DNA from: Acanthornis magna
Taxonomy: Eukaryota; Chordata; Aves; Passeriformes; Acanthizidae
Assembly (NCBI GenBank): GCA_036785705.1
Contig: JAWUZG010000084.1
Span: forward strand, 16,691,501-16,755,500
Reading direction: 5' to 3'
Length of the DNA stretch: 64,000 nucleotides
How positions within the stretch are numbered: position 1 is the first letter of the stretch; each line of letters starts with the position of its first letter. Below, one piece after another: positions 24,936 through 37,390 of the stretch. Under the pieces are notes generated by a model that had not been told where the DNA came from, did not search any database, and was given only the letters and a program-made list of their open reading frames with translations. Made by a program: the position numbers and the translations under genes.

Positions 24936-27721
24936 ATCAAGAACAGAAGACTGCTGGTGACCAATTTGGCCTCCTATTTTGCAAGTTTATGGCTCACATA
25001 GTAAGTCAAGTTTGCATGAGCACATATTCCTACCAGACCCACAGACATTTGAAAATGCCATATAGAAGTGTCACAGGAACAATGAACCTACTTGTAAATC
25101 AGAAAAATGCTTGCAACAGCCTTGATACATTTTTGTTGCCTTATTTTTACTATCATCGGCATCACTTACAAAAATAGTGCAGGGAATCTGCTATCTTTCC
25201 TCAGCACAGCTGGAAAATTTAACTCAATTTCGCCTTACACCACCCCTTTCCCATGTACTCTGCATGCAGTTATTTGTCATAAACAAATAAATTAGCCTTA
25301 ACTGTTATGAGCGAGCAGAATGCTTTCAATTAGAGGTAGCACCTTCAGACTCTGTTCATTCAGCAGCAGGAGGACAGGAAAATGTTTCTGTTATTGAACT
25401 CCTTGGCACTGTCTTGCTCGAGGATATTTATTTTAATAAACACAAGGTCGTTATGCTGGCTTGAGAACACCACAGGTTCTCCCTAAGTGTTACTCTCTGA
25501 TTACATGTTATCTATCTTGCTATTGTACCTATAGCTGAATTCTGTCAGCCTCAACTGAGCAGCTCCTGTTAAAATTAGAAAAAACCTCAAGGGAGGGCAG
25601 TCTCATAAAGAGAGGGCTCTAATTCTGGACAGTTAGCAGACAGCTCCATATGCAGGAGCAGCTCCAGCTCCTTTGTGCTGCTTGCTCTATCAAGCACCTG
25701 TCACCTCACAGTAAGCTGCAAGAATTGCATCTATGTCTGCAGACTAAGGACAAGGTTGTTGATGTCTTACTCACCTGTTTTATTTTGTATGCAGAATAGA
25801 ATGTAGCAATGGAGGTGTGGTCATCAAGAAGCTTTTTTAAAAGTTAGAAATATTTGGATATTATCCTGACAATCTAGAATGAACAATTGCATACTCTGTT
25901 TGACTCTTCTCTGTTGTAGACTAATTATACTGTCAGACCAGATAATGCCATTCAGTTTTATGGATATTTTAGTCCACTTTTGCTGCCACAAAACACCAAT
26001 TTGCCACAGTGCAGAACAGCAAAAGCACTATGGTCCTAAAAGCATCCATGATCCTAAAAAATCTTTTTAAAAAACATCAGTGTACTTCCAGTGAGAACAG
26101 TCTCGTTACTTCTTCTCTGTGACAATGAATGGAGAAATAAGTGCTCTTAGAAAATATTTGAGAGACATGATACTGTCTTTTGTCAATGATGAAATGACCA
26201 AATGGTCTTATCTAATATTTGGAATGAAAAAGGAAGAGACTAAAAAAATCATTGAAGGGGGAGGGACCAAAACCCCCAAACTCTCAAGCATTTGCTTCCA
26301 TTAACACATCACTTATCAGAGATTGAGCTTTTCCTGAATGGAAATATAGAGACCACACTCCACCCTCTATCATTGTATATATTGAAAAAATACGAGGAAA
26401 ACACCCTGTTGGAATTCTGTTGAGCTAACAGATATGGCAGTGACTGGGGGTTATGTGAATCAGGGGAGGGGGACAGAGGGAGTTTCTTTTTTTACTTATT
26501 GTAATCCAAGGAAAGTTTGGAAAAGAAATTATTTTAAGCTAAAATAAAAATATAATGCACCATATGTCTCAATTCCTGAACTAATGGAAAAGGATTTGTT
26601 TTTTAAAGACTTCAATTATTAGAGTATTTTTTTCTAAAATCAGAATGAAACTTTAGAAGTTCATAGCAAACATATACCTTAGAAAGTTGCATCTATGACT
26701 TCCTAATGTACTTGAAAATCATGGATACACTGTGAGTCCATTTTCTCAGGCTCAGAGAATGGTAAAACATTCTCAATAGTCATAGTGAAGTGCAACAGTG
26801 GAAACACATTTGTGCTTCCTTCAAAATGGATAAAAATTTGGCTGCTGCCAAAAGCAATTAATCTTTATGTTAACTTTGCCATTTATAACAAAACCTGCAA
26901 TTCAAGGAGCATTTTTAATTATCTTTCACTTTCACGTTGTCAGCCACTATGGTAATATATTATATATTCTTTGTTAGCAATGATCTCCAGGATATCTGGT
27001 TTCTTAAATATTTTCCAGCACTTTAGTTCCCTCAGGATAAATAAATTGCAATTTTGCTGAAGACAAGCAGCCAAGTTCTCATTTCCAAATCCCATCCTTT
27101 TTCCTATACACACTTTTCAAAAAACAAGGTCTTCTACACTTGGAAGATTTAATGACAATGGACAATTCAGCCACAAAAATAATTTCTCAGAGCTCTGTGT
27201 TCGAGAGGTGCTTATAAAACAAGTTTCAGTGCATTTTTTCAATACTGAGCATGACCATTTAACTATGCTTGCTAGAATCCTTTTCAGTCCCCAAAACATC
27301 ACCCAGAGCAAAAGCAATCTTGTGCCATGTTTGCCATCAACTATTACTTCTACCTGGTTCATCTGGTAATTGATTTAGCTCCCTTTCTAAACTTTAAACA
27401 CCATAGGTACAAATTGCCTTTTCAGTAACCCTAACCACAAAAACTGTTTCACAGTTTGCCTTTTTAAAATTTACTGTGTCGTGAATGTTCCGCTTTCTGA
27501 TATTATTCATTATTAAACATCTCTTCTGTCTCACTCTTACACACATAGTAAAGCACAATTGCCTCAGCATTCTCTGTCTTTTTGTGCCTACTTTGCATGC
27601 ACTTCATCTCTACTACATATTACTATGCACATCCAGATCCATTCAATCCATTATTGTCCTTGCAGTTCCCACAGGTGATTCAATGCTTTGTAAAACAGAT
27701 GCTAGAATCACATAATCATAA

Positions 27722-27765
27722 CTATTATTATTGTTATTGTTGTTGCTGCTGTTATTATTATTATA
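27722..27765. repeat. Imperfect (ATT/GTT/GCT)n microsatellite
   Basis: A trinucleotide array with mixed units (ATT, GTT, GCT), indicating an old array degraded by substitutions at its first and second positions. Confidence 0.88.
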
Positions 27766-28920
27766 GCAATAATAGAGAGAAGGAAGCATTGATGTAAAAG
27801 CTGAGTTTTTAGATGCAAACATATCTCTTCTTTGGTTTGTTATAGTTTTTCCTACAAACCATTTGCTACACAGATGTTGAACCTATCTGGAATCAAACAT
27901 CCTTCTTGCAGACCTGCTGCTCGGCAGCTGAAATCTCTCCCAGTGTATTTGTCCTTCAAAAAGAAAGTATCCTGCTTTGAGTTCTAAATACACTTTGTGG
28001 GGAGGGGAGCAGAAAATGGAAGAGCTGAATAGTAACTCTTAATGTACTGGTATACTACAAAAAGGTAAATAAGAAATGTAATCAGGATTATAAAACAGAA
28101 GAAAACATTAAACTGCTTAATGCCTACTCAGGAATATGTAAATATTTTTCAACTCACCAATAACCTATAAAAATTACTTAGTATTTGCAAAAGAGATAGA
28201 AACTTCTTGTTTGATTTCAGACCACAAGATTCAAATGTGGGATTCAGACCTGACAATGCCATTGTTGAAGTACATCTCTCTTTGCTCTGAAAATCTCCTC
28301 CTCAACAATAAGTATTCTTCTTTTGTCCACCCTCCTGTTGTACAGCATCACTCAGTCTTAACTAATGTCTGTGCTCAGACACTGATATCATACCTTTGCT
28401 TTGAGTAGATTTGCCCCAGGGATTAATTTATCCAAATTTGCAAAATACTTTAACATCATCTAACACAAGGTGTTGCATACAGGGAGAAAGGGGGACACCT
28501 ATTGTTTAATATAAGTTAGAGATTTAATAAAGAAATCCTCTGAGTAATCACATATTCCTGAATACTGCTGTGCATTTTCATTTAATAGCTCCAAAACTAA
28601 TTATTATGTAGCTACCTCAGTGTTTTGAAAAACATAACATGCCGTTATTTTGTGATTGCATGTTATTTTTTTGTATCAACCTTGTCACTTCAAGAGGCCT
28701 TAAAACATAATTAAAATATCAGAGATCCTGTGATTAAGCTGAAGAGAGGCTTGTGCTTTGAAAATTCATCATTCAGCTACACCATTTAATGGCTCTCCAG
28801 AAAATTTTTGCTTAAAAGACATTTAATAATATGTATTTAATCAAGCAGCAAAAGGAACTGTTCCCATTTCTTTTATAAGGTAGTTTATTACATTCAGCCA
28901 TCAAGAACAACCTCTTTTTG

Positions 28921-28980
28921 GGCTGCTGTAAAAGCTGCTGTAAATGGCAATTCAATAAACTACAAAAAAAAAAAAAAAAA
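28921..28980. repeat. Short direct repeat and A17 tract
   Basis: GCTGCTGTAAA occurs twice in tandem (28922-28932 and 28934-28944). AATAAA follows at 28954-28959 and then 17 consecutive A (28964-28980). An AATAAA motif followed by A-tract is the expected end of a retrocopied transcript, but the spacing is only 4 nt, no flanking duplication is obvious, and the preceding sequence matches no gene I know. Confidence 0.6.
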
Positions 28981-29750
28981 TCAACCTGGACATTTTCTGC
29001 AAGTGGGGAAGCCAAGCATGAGCCCATTCATAAAAACAAGGAAGCAAGACTCAAGTAAACTGTCTATTCATCAGGCCATTCACAGCTCTCCCACAGAAAG
29101 GATGAGAAGATAATTGCTTGCAGAATCAATGTATACAACAGGAAGTAAATCAAAATTAGGATTTCACTGAAAAGTCTAGATGATACATACATGCTTTCAT
29201 AAACATAAAAGAGATTTGTTTTGTGATTCTAACCCATATACTTTTTCTAAGTTACATAATCCAATGTGCAATAATAATAAATTTTATATTAAAGTGTTTG
29301 AACAACTAGTTTTATTTTGAATAACACTGTTAAGGGTATGAAACCACTATGTCAAAATAAGTGTGGCACGGAGCTGGAATTCACTTCCCTTGTTCCAGAT
29401 ATACAAATCTCCAGTAAAATCTACCCTAGGCATCTCTACTGTAATTCAAAACCGAATTGGTAACCAAAAGATAAGGTGGATTCAAACCAGAGTAGTATTT
29501 TTAATTATCAGCAGTGTTGAAAAGTAAGAATTTCAGCACTAAACTACAGGCCATTGGAAGGTGCTAAATAAATTCATCTCAACACTCCTTCATCAAGATG
29601 TGATTGCCTAATATTCAAGTTCAGATGTTTACTGGCACATCTTGTCAAGCCATTGAATTTTTATAACCTTAAAGTTCACTTAATAGGACAATGAGGAAGT
29701 CTTTAAGCTTCGTGTCAATAAAGACATCCCTATCATCTAATAATATGTAA

Positions 29751-30098
29751 TCATAGAATTATAGAGTATTCTGAGTTGGGAGGGACCCACAAGAATCATC
29801 AAGTTCAGTTCTTGGCCCTACACAGAACAGCCCCAAGAACCACCCCATGTGCCTGAGAGCATTGTCCAAGAGGTTCTTGAACTCTCTCAGGCTTGGTGTT
29901 GCGACCACTTCCCTGGGGGACCTGTTCCAGTGCCCAATCACACTTTTCTGCAATATTCAGCCTAAATCTTCCCTGACTCAGCTATGTGTCGTTGCCTTGG
30001 GTTTTGTCACTGGTTACCATGGAGAAGAGATCTGTGCCTGCCCCTCCCCTTCCCCGCGTGAAGATACTGTAGACTGCAATGTGGTCTCCCCTCAGTAC
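29751..30098 (-). repeat. CR1 LINE 3' end, well preserved, minus strand
   Basis: The plus strand shows the inverted CR1 end with few changes: 'tcatagaattatagag' (tail octamers), 'tattctgagttgggagggaccc', 'gtgcctgagagcattgtccaa', 'aggcttggtgttgcgaccacttccctggggg' type sequence, 'cctgttccagtgccc' and 'gtggtctcccctcag'. It is 348 bp long and 5'-truncated. Its match to a common neoavian subfamily makes it the youngest-looking CR1 here. Its flanks (about 29739-29750 and 30100-30114) share an imperfect 12-mer resembling AATAATATGTAA, which might be a degenerate target duplication. The 84-codon plus-strand frame within it is not a gene. Confidence 0.93.
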
Positions 30099-31530
30099 TA
30101 ATTATGTGTAAATTAGAGAATCCCACCAAAAAAACCAACATAAACATGGTCAGATTTCTAATATTTAGAGAGTCTTAACAGAATATTTCATGTTGAATTC
30201 TAAGATTTCAGCAAGAGAGAAGAAAGGTGACAACCTACTTTAAAGATCAAAGAAGAGTGAGGGAAAATGCACATTTAATGACCTGAAGCTTTACATTAAT
30301 AACTTTGGTCTGTTTCACATCTATGAATAAACAGCAACTTCTATTTAAACTAGGACTTATGTCAAAATCGTTTTCCCTTCCTAGAACCACATTGTGGACA
30401 TTCTCATATATGATTTTAAATATTTGAAGTTTTCAATATAATGAAATCATCCTAAGCAGTTCACAACTCACAGCTGAATTGAGAAGATACTGCCAATTAC
30501 TGTAGAGAGAAAAGATAATCTTGATGTTCAAGATTCAAGCTGCTTGTAGGTTTAAAAAATAATGAATACTTTAACAAATAGAATGGATTATACAGCTTTA
30601 GATTTACTATGTTATCACAGCTGCTGGCTGAAAACACTGCCAAGGGTAAAAATTAGAAACTGAGAATTTACTGTATACAGGGTAGCCTGTAACTATGGGC
30701 CCATTCAACTTGCACTATTCAGCTTCTGAAGGTTAATTTTCTAGCCATTATTTTTTTTTAAAGTATCTGCAATAGAAAGTAAAAGCACAAAGCAATTAGA
30801 TCCTTTAAAATATCTCAAATTATGGAAGATACTGCAGAAGCAGTACAGGAATGTAAGAAAAGATCATAAACCAAAAGTCTTCATTACTCCTACCGGGAAA
30901 TGGAGATTGCTAATTTCTCTTAAAAATCCAACAGTTACATAAGATAATTAGGACATAGCATGCTCAGTTTAAAGACTGTGTGTGATTGGAGACATGAAGA
31001 ACTTCTGGTTATCTAGCTCAAGATATTTTTTCAGATCTAATGTTTGTTAAATGAACACTACTACATGAACCAAAACTCAAGTAGCAACATCTTTAGGTGG
31101 CCAAAACAATAACTGTAAGGGGCGGGGATTGCTGGTTTTTAAGAGTCCTGGTGAATGAATGGAGACATGAGTGAGGATTTCCAATTGCATGCTACAGAAT
31201 CCATGGATTTCACAAGTTGTTTTTGTGATTTCCCAATGCCCCATTTGATGCACCAGCATACCTTTTATCTTCCTACACTGTTAGAGACTAGGTCAGAATT
31301 CAGACCTGTTTGCTCTATCCATGAGAATATTTCTTTGATGGGACTGAATTTTACTTGTTCTGACTGCTTTCACAAATGCATAATTTATCTCAAATAGAAG
31401 ACAAAATATTACAGATTTGTCTAATTCAAACATTTAGAAGTTAAGTGAGACCTTAAAATGACTTGAAATTAAATTGCTGAAGCAAAGGGAGAAGTAAGGT
31501 ACAGGAATTCTTTGGTCAGCTTCACCTTTA

Positions 31531-31556
31531 TTTTGTGAAATAAGAATTTCACAAAA
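31531..31556. repeat. Perfect 11-bp hairpin
   Basis: TTTTGTGAAAT (31531-31541) and its exact reverse complement (31546-31556) are separated by the 4-nt loop AAGA. It can fold as a tight hairpin; there is no T run after it and no promoter context, so no role is assigned. Confidence 0.7.
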
Positions 31557-32759
31557 ATCTGAAAGCTATATTGGTAGGAAACTACAAATCTACCACCCAA
31601 ACTGAATTGACATTAGTCACAAGTGGGATGACAGTGCTCATAGCCTTCTTATCAGCCTCCTCTAACAGCAGCCGCATCATGAGCTCAAAGTTAGAATGCC
31701 ACATAACAGTGGCAGAGGACACTTAACCATGGACGCAAAATCCAGTGTGGACGTGTGAAATGCACAACATAAAATCAGAAAGACATTATTCATGGAGAAG
31801 CTGACAATCTTGAGCTGTAACTCTTGCTATCAGCAGCTGATCCTCACCATGTGAAATGTTACTTATGTTAACTAGCAAGGCTACAAGACAGTCTATGGCG
31901 TAAGGAAACACCATTCTCACTTAACACTCGTAAAACTGAGCAGCAACAGATTAGAGTCTGGCTACAGCAATATCAATATGTGTGCACTATAGAAATCAAG
32001 TGAAAAATTATTACAGGCTCTTAAAGTTAATAGAGCTATCAAGGAGAGATCTAGCTGTCTGCAGAAGAGAATAGATCATACATTTAAAAGATGCCATGTA
32101 AAAAGTGACCTGTTTCATTTGACTTATTTACAAGGTCTGAGGTATAGAGAAAAGTAGAAATCTTCTGTAGCGAGAGGTATGAATCACTGCAAGGACAAGA
32201 GGACACCCACAGTGCTACAGACACCTTGAATGAAGGGAGCCCAGATGGCTCTGAAGTAAATACAAGTTCATTTCTGGCTACCCCAGCTTACTTATCAATA
32301 GCAAGGCACAGAGGAGTGAGCAAGCCTACTGCACATCCATCATTCACATTTCTCCATTTCATTATAGACAGAAAATACACTTACAGCATGTCAAGCTGAA
32401 ATAGCTCTTGGCATGAGTCAGAGAAGAAAAACCATAAATGATAAGCCATGAGGAAATGCAAAATTGTTTAAAACTGGTGAAGTGTTTGTTTCTCTCGGTC
32501 CCTGGAAAAGGAAACTGCTTCATTTTGCAGAAAACCAACTCAACAAAAAAGAACAATATAGAATTTCTTATTTCCTGATTATAGTTGAAAAGTAAAATTA
32601 TTTTCTAGCTTCCATTCCTCCGTATTAGCTGTTCAAGAGAAGGACAGACACAAACAAAATCACTATTTTCTGGAATATATCCTCTCCTTTTTACTTTCAT
32701 GCCTTTATTTTTTTCTAGGCCTATCATGGTTTACTTACACCAAAAACATTAAGGATGAG

Positions 32760-32780
32760 ACAGTATTTTAAAAATACTGT
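32760..32780. repeat. Near-perfect 21-bp palindrome
   Basis: ACAGTATTTT (32760-32769) and AAAATACTGT (32771-32780) are exact complements around a single A. Chance is plausible given the A/T core. Confidence 0.7.
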
Positions 32781-33470
32781 TTAATATATTTACTGGGTTT
32801 AGTCATCCTTTACTATGTCTAGAGGCTGAGGCACATAATGGCTTTGCCTACACTGCCTGCTAAATGTGCTCTAATATCCTGAAATTCTGCTCCCCTGTTT
32901 TGAACACCAGTGAAGAATCCTGCTGCTCTTTTTCTTCCTACACACTACTACCTCCTTCTGATTGAAAATCAACACACTAGTCTCCTTCCACAATCCAGAT
33001 GGAGGCAAATTCAGTCACCTCCCCACTGCTGAAACCATGTTCTGCAGTCATCAGATGATAAAATGAACCTGAGAAATCTTGATTCATTTATTTTATCTTT
33101 ACTTTCTCACTTCATCATCTGCCTCAATAAAAGGACTGTCAAATGTTATAAGGAAAAGGCAAAGCATCCAGTGGTTAATAATATGAAGCATTTAATATAT
33201 AGCATAAACCAAAAGCCAGAAAAAAACTACAGAATCAAGAAATTAAACATTTTGAGGGTAATAACGGAATGTAAAAACATTGAAAAATAAAACTCTCTGT
33301 GCAATACAACTACATCATAGATTGCAGCAGCTCATACTTTCTCTAATACTGCTGCTCACAGTAGGTGCCTGTCTCGCAGGCACCAACTCTAATAACTCAC
33401 AAATACCCTCACTGCTATACACTGTATACATAGTACTGTATATAATAATAATATATAAAGAAATAATAAA

Positions 33471-33742
33471 TTGACAGCCAACTGAACATGAGCCAGGAGT
33501 GTGCCCAAGCAGAAGTTTCAGTAAGACTCAGGAAAAATTTCTTCACTGAAAGAGTGATTGGGCACTGGAATCACCTGCTCAGGGAGGTGGTGGAGTCACC
33601 ATCCCCTGGAGGTGTTTAAAAAAAGACTGGATGTGGCACTTAGTGCCATGATTTAGCTGATGAGGTGATGTGAGGTCATAGGCTGGACTTGATGATCTCA
33701 AAGGTCTTTTCCAACCTAGCTAATTCTGTGATTCTGTGATTG
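33471..33742 (+). repeat. CR1 LINE 3' end with internal deletion
   Basis: The copy starts in the ORF2 region ('ttgacagccaactgaacatgagcc', 'caggagtgtgccca', 33471-33510). At about 33514 it jumps directly to the start of the 3' segment ('gactcaggaaaaatttcttcac'). It then runs through 'gattgggcactggaa', 'ggaggtggtggagtcaccatcccctggagg' type sequence and 'ggtcttttccaacct', ending in two clean ATTCTGTG tail octamers (33723-33740). Several hundred bases of the usual element are missing at the junction. The last 230 bp and the tail are well preserved. Confidence 0.92.
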
Positions 33743-36700
33743 TCCTATTTTACCCATACCATGTATAGCCTCTCAAACGCATTCTTTTAGGGGTCATCCC
33801 TGGTTTTAAGGCACAAATAATTTGAAGATCTCCTCAATACAAACATTTTTGATCCAATGCATTAAGCAACCACTATTCTTAGAGTCAAATGTTAGTTTCT
33901 ATTACCTGTCATGGGGGTACCTGCACCCAGCCCTTCCCTATCCCTCCCACCCATAAAGGAAGGGAGACCAGGCAATAATCCAGTGACTAGAGTACTAATA
34001 AAAATATGAGCACAACATTGGTAGGCTTCTCTTGAACTTTCCTCTCCATAGAAATTTCAATTACTCATTACATATATTAAAAATAAAAATAAAAAAATCC
34101 CCAAAGTATATCATAAGTCTCTAGCACCCTACATCCACAAAATATTAGTCCAAAGTTCACATGCTATGAAACGTCCCAGCTCATGGGTGTGTCCTGCATT
34201 TTGCTTATATACAAAACCAGACAGTGAAGAAAAAACCTACAAAAAATGTTTCTCATTTTTCTCTGCCTGAAGGTGTGTGTGCCAGGCACATGTCAGATGT
34301 TAGTTACTACTGCTTAAGGCACATGTACATAGACTGTGCAAATGAGAACAGAATATTCTACCAGACAGAAAAAGTCAAGTTTCTGGATTGGTCAACAAAT
34401 CCTCAAACTGAACTCAGGTAAAATCTTAGGAAACAAACTAAATGGTTCTGCATGCTTTGGAATTTTACATTAAGGGGTTTTTTTAGACAGCTCATGATCA
34501 TACTGTTTCTCACAAGCAGAAGCTTGCACCCGTGGTGAATCAACACACAACCATTTCATATATTGTAACACAGAACTATTAATCTTTATCCTTTCCTTAT
34601 AGAAAAAAAATAGTTTTAGTATTTCAACATTTATATTTTCATTTCTTAATACATTTGTTACTGCTAAGTTCTCATAAGATTTTCCTTCCCATTCCAGGTG
34701 AGGGGCCAGAGGAAGACAATAGTAACACAACTGGAAAAAAACCAGGATTCTGTATATTTGGTTGTTTTACACACACAGATTCAATCAAGTGAGAAAACTA
34801 CATGTCTGAAGTACGTAAACCAAAGGAAGAAACAGCATGGTTTACATGCAGAAAGACAGCTCTGCAAAAATATTCCTCTATCACAAGGACTTGATTCTAT
34901 GCTCAGTAAAACTGCAAGTACAGTCAAAACCATTCTGGAGGGATTAAGGATTCTGGCTGGTACTTGTAGTCATAATGGGAACACCTAGAAGAGGAGGAAT
35001 AAATTAGGAAGGTCGAGTAAAACTGATCCTGAGTGTCTGGGACACAAGAACTCAGTCATCTGTTGATTTTTTTGAGGGAGGTTAAAAGGACTGGGAAAAG
35101 CACATGGGGGACCTGTGGCACACATGGGCCGGGTTCAGACACGAGACACTGCTTTAAAGTGAATTGCAGTTCAATAAATGACCCACTTGCAATCAATCTT
35201 ATCACTGTGAAAAGTAATTTTACTTAATGAGCGGAGCACTATTTTAATATTTCAGATTAATCTGAGGAAATGAGAAGTCATCCAATTTTCCCTATTTTTT
35301 CCCTAACCTCAGCCACATTTGACCAAGTATATTTTTTATGCAAGGGGAAAAAATAAGATTGCAACCAGTTACACATTTTAATATGCAATACTCCATGTGT
35401 TTATGAAAAAGTTATGTAATCCAAATTATGGATGTATATGAGAATAATACTTTCCTATAAGAATTTGTGAAAACTAAGACCACAGTTTTCCATCAGAAAA
35501 TGCAGCATTTTGCAGCAATGTTGTGGACAGGCTTTCATAGAAACATTGTCAAAATTATTCACTGTACATTCCCCTTTAATTTCAATAATGTTATAATACT
35601 GCTTTGATGAGGTAAATATTAATCCCTGATATGTCCTTTGTTTTGAACTATGACATAATATTATTTGAACTGCATGCATCAGCATCTGTTGAAATTACCA
35701 AAACAAATTGTTTAAGAAACAAGAAATTCGGTTTTTCACTTCAATTTGGAAATGAAAGAAAACAATGCCGATTTGTTGGGATTTCCCACTGGAAAAATAA
35801 TTCAAGATTGCTTGTAGCTTCAAAATGTTGTTTGTGGCTAAATATATTCCACAATGAGAAACCTAAGAAAATTATTATTTTGAGCATATATGAACATAAA
35901 ACTTGGGTGTCTCACTAGTTTTGTGGTCACTAATAAAACCTTTACAGTTTCAGTGGTGGTCAGTATTGAAAGAATTTAAGATCATTATCTGATCACTAAG
36001 AAACGTTATCAACTGTTGTGCAAGATGACTTATTTTTTAGATACATTATTTATATATTCTTGGCATGCATAGCTCATTTCTTCATACTTCAAAGTCCTAG
36101 TCTTTTATGTATACAGGTGTTCATTGCCAAAGCTCTTTCTTTTAAGAAACTCATAACTGGGTTTTCAGGAGGACAGAAGAGGATACTAACATTGCCTAAT
36201 ATTAGATAATGAAGTTGGGAGACTTGTCTTCCATGGAGCCCTACATAATCCACAGTGAGCAAGAGAATTCTTCAGAGCACAACTCAGACCTCTTCCATCA
36301 GACTTCTGCTCACAATCACCTGATAAAAGATCCTCTTTGTCCTATTTAGATATCGAAGACTTCTTAGTGATTAAACTAACATACCTTTAAGAAACGAACA
36401 TTCTCATCTAAACCAAAGAAGTACAGATACTCTTTGCTTCCTCCGAGTTTAAATAATGTTCAAATTCGTGCTTGTAAAAGAAAAAGATCGGTGCAAGAAT
36501 TGGAAGTCAAGACTCAGACATCAGAAATAAGAGTCAAGAAACCCTCATCAAGTACAAAAGTATCAGGAGTTCACTACGAAATCACATTTCTAAATTGGTC
36601 ATTGATTAGCTATCACATGGAAAACAACTCCATTAATTTCTTTGAACATTATTTCAGACATACCAAGACAACTCATTTTGGTTTGTTTCTCCATCTGTAA

Positions 36701-36769
36701 ATGGACATCTTTGGGTTTAGGTTTTATCTGTCACTGCAACATACATGTAAAGGGATAGAAGTACACCCA

Positions 36770-37390
36770 AGCGGCAGCCACGCTAATTGTTTAATAATGG
36801 AAAAGCTCCTTCAGGAAATGAAGTGCGTATTAAGTATTACAAGCTCCTGCCTCTTTTCAAAAGAAAGTTACTAGTGCTTGCAAAAGCACAAATGACTCGG
36901 TGTAATTAAACAACCAAGACCCCTGCTAGCTCTGCAGTGTACAAGCCTGTACCCCAGCCAGAAGCCAGCACACTCAGGACCAATCCTGCTGAGCCGTCCT
37001 CATTACAACAGGGCAAACAAAGATGCTTTCTTTATGTTCTCTCAATAATTACATTTGATCTGCCTCACTGAGGAACTCCTGCTAGCAATGAAAAGTATGA
37101 AGTGTTTCAATGGGTCAGTCTCTAGCTGTTTTATTTTCATTTCAATCATAGCAGAGACTTCCTATTTATAATTTCCAAGGCAATAACCAGTGTACTTTCC
37201 CATCTTAAGCTTTTCCAGTGACGATGCGCAAATTACACATCAACTGCAAGCTCAGCTAGCAATTTATCCTAATTTGCCAATGAGCACAAAGTAAATTGGG
37301 CTTTTTCTAAGACTTCAGATGTTCTGTGACCATTATAGCCAGAAACGCTTTGAAGGTTCATCAAAGTTAGTTCAATGATTTAGTTTCTTT
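36770..37390. promoter_or_regulatory. Candidate conserved enhancer-like block
   Basis: A repeat-free 620-bp stretch with homeodomain-type cores (TAATTG 36784-36789, TAATTA 36903-36908 and 37046-37051), a SOX-like ACAAAG (37017-37022) and a TCF/LEF-like CATCAAAG (37359-37366). It has no long homopolymer and no open frame over 60 codons. Such motif-dense, balanced-composition islands inside AT-rich gene deserts are typical of vertebrate conserved non-coding elements. The call is inference only, since conservation cannot be tested here. Confidence 0.3.

Larger units (their letters stand above)
24936..29750. other. AT-rich unique non-coding DNA
   Basis: About 4.8 kb with no recognisable gene. 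It holds an imperfect ATT/GTT microsatellite at 27722-27765 and an A17 tract at 28964-28980 directly preceded by AATAAA. Open frames stay at or below 81 codons and show no domain. Confidence 0.7.
30099..33470. other. AT-rich unique non-coding DNA
   Basis: No gene is recognised over about 3.4 kb. Two compact palindromes lie at 31531-31556 (11-bp arms, 4-nt loop) and 32760-32780 (10-bp arms, 1-nt centre). An AT-only stretch at about 33425-33470 borders the next CR1. Confidence 0.7.
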
